Origin: Lachnoanaerobaculum sanguinis | Lineage (GTDB): Bacteria; Bacillota; Clostridia; Lachnospirales; Lachnospiraceae | DNA: 64,000 nucleotides | Assembly (NCBI RefSeq): GCF_033242365.1 | Contig: NZ_BTHK01000009.1 | Location: forward strand, 56,986-120,985 | Direction: 5' to 3' | Shown: in pieces, positions 60,826 through 64,000 of the stretch | Position numbering within the stretch: position 1 is the first letter of the stretch | Layout: each line of letters starts with the position of its first letter | The notes under the pieces: model-generated | Databases searched by the model: none | What the model was told of the DNA's origin: nothing | What the model saw: the letters and a program-made list of their open reading frames with translations, nothing else | Translations under genes and position numbers: made by a program

Positions 60826-62433
60826 ATGGGATTTGATAGAGATGAATTTGATAATGAGATAAACAATACACAGGAGCTTACAACAAACACAGAAAACACA
60901 ACAGAGATTTCAAACACAAATACTGCAGATGAAATCGGTATTGATACTCAGTCCGAGCAAAAGGATATAGACAGTATTATAAAAAGACATACGGACAGTC
61001 TTGCAAAAGCTGCAGAGAATATAGCCAAAAATGAGGCGGAGTCCGGCAGCAGCGTTAATACGGTAAGTTTAGATAAAACAGATACAAATGAGGAGGTAAA
61101 CAATAATGCAAACATTGAAGGAAACAGTAGAGAAACTTATAGAACAACTCAGTCAGAAGATGTACGAGCAAGGGCTCTTACCGCACAGCCTCAAAAAGTC
61201 CAAAGTAAGGGTAAGGAGCGAAAGAAATCAAAAGTAGGTAAGGCCGTAGGTCTTGTCGCAAGTGCAGCTGTATTCGGACTTGTTGCCGGTGGAGTAATGG
61301 TAGGTGTAAATACTGTTGCCAACAGCTATATTTCAAGCAATGTGGAAACTAAAGACAATATTGTTATAGGAAATCAAACAGATATCAAGAGTGACAGTGA
61401 AAGCACTGCGGCACCTGCAACAAATCTTTCAAATATGGATGTGTCTACAATTGTAGACAAGGCTATGCCTTCAGTCGTAGCTATTTATGGTAAAGCCGAG
61501 ATTACACAGAACAGCTTCTTCGGAACACAAAGTTATGAAGCACAGTCAAGCGGTTCAGGTATTATAGTCGGAAAAACAGATACTGAACTTTTGGTAGTCA
61601 CAAACAATCATGTTATTGCAGATACCGACAGTCTTGAAGTTGAATTTAATGACGGAACAAAGGCTGCAGCTTCCGTAAAGGGAGGAGACAGCGACAATGA
61701 TGTTGCTGTTGTGGCAATTAAGCTTTCAGATCTTTCAGAGGATACATTGTCAAAGATAAGTATTGCAAATATAGGTGACTCAAATGATATTAAGGTTGGA
61801 CAGGGAGTGGTTGCCATAGGTAATGCACTTGGTTACGGACAGTCTGTAACTGTAGGTTATATATCGGCATTAAACAGAGAAGTAAAGACTGAGGGAGGCA
61901 CATCAAGAAATCTTCTTCAGACAGATGCAGCCATAAATCCGGGAAACTCAGGCGGCGCACTCCTTAATATGAAGGGTGAAGTAATCGGTATAAATTCAGC
62001 TAAATATTCCGATACCGATGTTGAAGGAATGGGCTATGCCATACCTATTTCTGCAGTAAAGGATCTTATAGCTGAACTTTCAAGCAAAGAAACCAGAACG
62101 GTTGTTGCGGCAGAGAATCAGGGATATCTTGGAATACAGGGTAAGGATATAGATGAGGAAATGGCTAAGGCATATGATATGCCACAGGGTATATATGTTT
62201 ACAAGGTTGTAGAAGGCGGAGCTGCAGCATCCTCAGACTTGAAGGCCAAGGATATCATAACAAAGTTTGACGGACAAAGTGTAAGATCCATGGAAAGTCT
62301 CAAAAATATGCTTACATATTATGAGAGTGGAAAAACAGTGGATTTGACAGTTCAAAGGCTGGATGAAAGCGGCAATTATGTGGAAAAGACTGTAACAATA
62401 ACTCTTGGAAAGAGAGAGGCTATAGAGCAGTAA
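60826..62433 (+). CDS. htrA: HtrA/DegP-type membrane-anchored serine protease
   Basis: Degrades or matures misfolded proteins at the outer face of the membrane. Residues 1-~140 are a cytoplasmic, Asn/Thr/Glu-rich disordered segment ending in a basic patch (KGKERKKSKVGK). One membrane helix follows (AVGLVASAAVFGLVAGGVMV). The trypsin-like domain has the triad H262 (VTNNHVIADTD), D292 (DSDNDVAVVAI) and S375 (INPGNSGGALLN). A single PDZ domain (~425-520) begins GYLGIQGKDIDEEMAKAY. The long N-terminal tail is typical of Gram-positive HtrA. It lies after the polysaccharide operon terminator and before its own strong one, so it is a single-gene unit. Confidence 0.93.
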   Translation: MGFDRDEFDNEINNTQELTTNTENTTEISNTNTADEIGIDTQSEQKDIDSIIKRHTDSLAKAAENIAKNEAESGSSVNTVSLDKTDTNEEVNNNANIEGNSRETYRTTQSEDVRARALTAQPQKVQSKGKERKKSKVGKAVGLVASAAVFGLVAGGVMVGVNTVANSYISSNVETKDNIVIGNQTDIKSDSESTAAPATNLSNMDVSTIVDKAMPSVVAIYGKAEITQNSFFGTQSYEAQSSGSGIIVGKTDTELLVVTNNHVIADTDSLEVEFNDGTKAAASVKGGDSDNDVAVVAIKLSDLSEDTLSKISIANIGDSNDIKVGQGVVAIGNALGYGQSVTVGYISALNREVKTEGGTSRNLLQTDAAINPGNSGGALLNMKGEVIGINSAKYSDTDVEGMGYAIPISAVKDLIAELSSKETRTVVAAENQGYLGIQGKDIDEEMAKAYDMPQGIYVYKVVEGGAAASSDLKAKDIITKFDGQSVRSMESLKNMLTYYESGKTVDLTVQRLDESGNYVEKTVTITLGKREAIEQ

Positions 62434-62444
62434 TATATTTATAC

Positions 62445-62475
62445 GCAACAGGCATAAATGCCTGTTGCTTTTTTT
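62445..62475 (+). terminator. Terminator of the HtrA gene
   Basis: GCAACAGGCAT and ATGCCTGTTGC form an 11-base-pair perfect stem with an AA loop, followed by seven T. Confidence 0.9.
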
Positions 62476-62525
62476 ATCCGATATAATGTATACTAAATTG
62501 CTATATAGGAAATGGGGTAGTAATA

Positions 62526-63179
62526 ATGAGACTTAGACATATAAAGGGCTGTGAGGACTTTATAACCGAAGCAAAGGAATGTATCAGAGAAGATAAAGCA
62601 ATAGAATTGAAGGGTAGTATACAGGATATTTTTGAGGAGAAAAGACCTTTGCAGATTGAGATAGGAATGGGCAAGGGACAGTTTATCAGAAATATGGCGA
62701 TAACACATCAGGATATAAACTTTATAGGTATAGAAAAGTATGAAAGTGTACTGATGAAAGCAATACAAAGAAAAAGAAATCTTGAAAAAGAGAAGAGTAT
62801 AGACAATCTAAGATTTCTATGTGCAGATGCAAAGAAGCTCTCGGAGATATTTGAGGCAGGTGAGGTTGACAAGATTTTTCTTAATTTCTCGGATCCTTGG
62901 CCGAAGGACAGACATGCAAACAGAAGACTTACATCACCGGATTTTTTAAATGTGTACGATATTATATTGAAAAAGGACGGAGTAATAGAATTTAAGACCG
63001 ATAATATCGGGCTGTTTGAATATTCTTTGGAGGTGGTAAAGGATTCAAAGTGGAAACTTGATTTTTGCAGCTTTGACTTTCATTCTGAAAAGGAATCTGA
63101 AGGAAATATAATGACGGAATATGAAGAGAAATTCTCAAGTCAGGGAAATAAGATTTGTAAAATGATTATAAGCAGATAA
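62526..63179 (+). CDS. trmB: tRNA (guanine-46-N7)-methyltransferase
   Basis: Methylates G46 in the variable loop of tRNAs with S-adenosylmethionine. The 217 residues show the SAM loop IEIGMGKGQFIRNMA, FIGIEKYESVLMKA, the acidic RFLCADAKKL and the diagnostic LNFSDPWPKDRHANRRLTSPDFL, then FKTDN. It starts at ATG 62526 with a GGGGTAG site. It stands alone, bounded by the HtrA terminator and the hairpins at 63184-63240. Confidence 0.95.
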   Translation: MRLRHIKGCEDFITEAKECIREDKAIELKGSIQDIFEEKRPLQIEIGMGKGQFIRNMAITHQDINFIGIEKYESVLMKAIQRKRNLEKEKSIDNLRFLCADAKKLSEIFEAGEVDKIFLNFSDPWPKDRHANRRLTSPDFLNVYDIILKKDGVIEFKTDNIGLFEYSLEVVKDSKWKLDFCSFDFHSEKESEGNIMTEYEEKFSSQGNKICKMIISR

Positions 63180-63183
63180 AAAT

Positions 63184-63206
63184 CACCTGCCGAAATAGGC
63201 AGGTGA
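63184..63206. terminator. First hairpin between convergent trmB and rpsT
   Basis: CACCTGCC pairs with GGCAGGTG around GAAATA. The A-run on its left side reads as a T-run on the minus strand, so it best serves rpsT as a backup terminator. Confidence 0.55.
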
Positions 63207-63216
63207 AATAAAAAAG

Positions 63217-63248
63217 CTCCAATGATGACGGTCATTGGAGTTTGTTTT
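63217..63248. terminator. Second, bidirectional hairpin between trmB and rpsT
   Basis: CTCCAATGA pairs with TCATTGGAG around a six-base loop. TTTGTTTT follows on the plus strand and GCTTTTTT on the minus strand, so it can stop transcription both ways. It ends right at the rpsT stop codon. Confidence 0.75.
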
Positions 63249-63513
63249 ATGCATTGATACTATCAACAGCCTTTGAAAGTCTTGCAACCTTACGAGATGC
63301 ATTGTTCTTGTGATATACACCCTTTGATGCTGCCTTTGTAATCTCAACGATAGCATTCTTAAGGTTCTCCTGTGCAAGCTTCTTGTCATTTGCTGCAACA
63401 GCACTGTCAACTTTCTTAATAGCAGTCTTTACTTTTGATCTGATAGACTTATTTCTCTCAGTTCTAACTAAAGCAACTTGAATTCTCTTCTTTGCTGATT
63501 TGATATTAGCCAC
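63247..63513 (-). CDS. rpsT: Small ribosomal subunit protein bS20, GTG start
   Basis: Binds 16S rRNA in the 30S subunit. The 88 residues begin with ANIKSAKKRIQ after the initiator and are rich in Lys, Arg and Ala in long helices (RTERNKSIRSKVKTAIKKV), ending KGVYHKNNASRKVARLSKAV, all characteristic of bS20. The start is GTG at 63513: GGAGGT lies just upstream and the conserved ANIKSAKKR follows directly. A further 26 codons are open upstream but match nothing in the family. Transcribed opposite to its neighbours from a strong promoter. Confidence 0.96.
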   Translation of the reverse strand: MANIKSAKKRIQVALVRTERNKSIRSKVKTAIKKVDSAVAANDKKLAQENLKNAIVEITKAASKGVYHKNNASRKVARLSKAVDSINA

Positions 63514-63618
63514 AATTACCTCCAATAAATAAATAACTTTTTTTGTTGAATTAAATTTTACTTTTAAAAGTTTATATTGAAGCCTGGACACGGACAGTTC
63601 AATCTAAACGCGAATATA

Positions 63619-63647
63619 ATTTTAGGATATTCTAAGTGGAATGTCAA
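63619..63647 (-). promoter_or_regulatory. Promoter of rpsT
   Basis: On the minus strand a perfect TTGACA is followed after 17 bases by TAAAAT. Transcription would start near 63612, giving a ~100-base leader before the GTG start. Confidence 0.65.
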
Positions 63648-63739
63648 GGTTTAAGAGAAAGTTTTGTTGAATAGATTTGATATTTATTTTATATGTCTTT
63701 ATAATAAAACAAAGTGATAAAATATACGGCGTGGGGGAC

Positions 63740-63892
63740 ATGAAAACTTTGGATAGAGAAACAATAAAAAAGATGTTACATGCGCAAATCAATGTAAACG
63801 GTCATATTATCGGAGCGGCTTTGGGATCTGGCATGACAGCCAAATATGTTGCCATGGGAGGTGTAGACCCGTCTTCCGTCGAAGTACTATGA
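63740..63892 (+). pseudogene. Truncated TIM-barrel PEP-hydrolase-like gene (50 codons left)
   Basis: The frame from ATG 63740 (GGGGGAC site upstream) reads MKTLDRETIKKMLHAQI, then HIIGAALGSGMTAKYVAMGG before stopping at 63892. This resembles the first ~40 residues of the phosphoenolpyruvate hydrolase/TIM-barrel signalling family, where IIGAGAGTG and AK...GG are followed by a ~270-residue barrel. The likeness ends at the GGVD segment and no continuation is seen in other frames to the window end. An inverted repeat, CGTCGAA/TTCCGACG, lies at the break (63878-63904). It is therefore probably a gene remnant. Confidence 0.5.
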
Positions 63893-64000
63893 AAGTTCCG
63901 ACGTTTTAAATTTCTAATAAGCTATTTAGTTTTATGCAATTCTTTTAAATCCCTTATTTTAAAGGCTTTTCTTACATAAAAAATATTTCAAAAAATTTGA

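Overview
The window reads as chromosomal DNA of a low-GC anaerobic Bacillota, most likely a Lachnospiraceae member. The reasons are the AT-rich sequence, strong AGGAGG-type ribosome binding sites, surface proteins ending in cell-wall-binding repeats, an RbsA/MglA-type sugar ABC transporter, a type I-E CRISPR system with a Cas2-DnaQ fusion, and an anaerobic-style tetrapyrrole operon. An oral genus such as Lachnoanaerobaculum would fit, but that is a guess. I saw no tRNA or rRNA gene.

Layout. (1) 1-4730: 3' part of pgi, a small unknown gene, a coiled-coil membrane protein, a DUF5711-like protein and a ROK glucokinase. (2) 4864-5547: a lipoprotein with its own promoter. (3) 5548-6220: a promoter-rich gap, then three large secreted cell-wall-binding proteins (535, 2307 and 1649 aa) closed by a strong terminator at 19781. 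(4) 19934-20440: an orphan gene. (5) 20478-30587: a divergent LacI regulator and a nine-gene sugar operon: binding protein, ATPase, permease, MtnK-like kinase, MtnA-like isomerase, DhaK, DhaL and a PfkB kinase. Palindromes related to TTGTTTA-TAAAC lie in the shared control region, one over the operon's predicted -10. This is the best candidate for an undescribed pathway. (6) 30664-43489: a complete type I-E CRISPR-Cas locus (cas3, cas8e, cse2, cas7, cas5, cas6e, cas1, cas2-dnaQ, 11-12 repeats) lying between two ~1.2 kb direct repeats, each carrying an Rpn-family nuclease gene and a hairpin. (7) 43643-50758: a seven-gene tetrapyrrole operon that converts glutamyl-tRNA to sirohydrochlorin, with a CbiK chelatase. 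(8) 51113-53226: a DegV protein and a zinc alcohol dehydrogenase. (9) 53228-60695: a surface polysaccharide cluster of three GT2 proteins, a WcaJ-like phosphoglycosyl transferase and an LCP ligase. (10) 60826-63513: an HtrA protease, trmB, and rpsT on the minus strand. (11) 63740-63892: a truncated start of a TIM-barrel PEP-hydrolase-like gene.

Together the genes cover upper glycolysis, capture and breakdown of an unidentified pentose-like sugar, phage defence, corrinoid/siroheme precursor synthesis and building of the cell surface. Almost everything is on the plus strand. The minus-strand genes are the LacI regulator, the two Rpn genes and rpsT. All functions are from reading motifs by eye; no database search was run.
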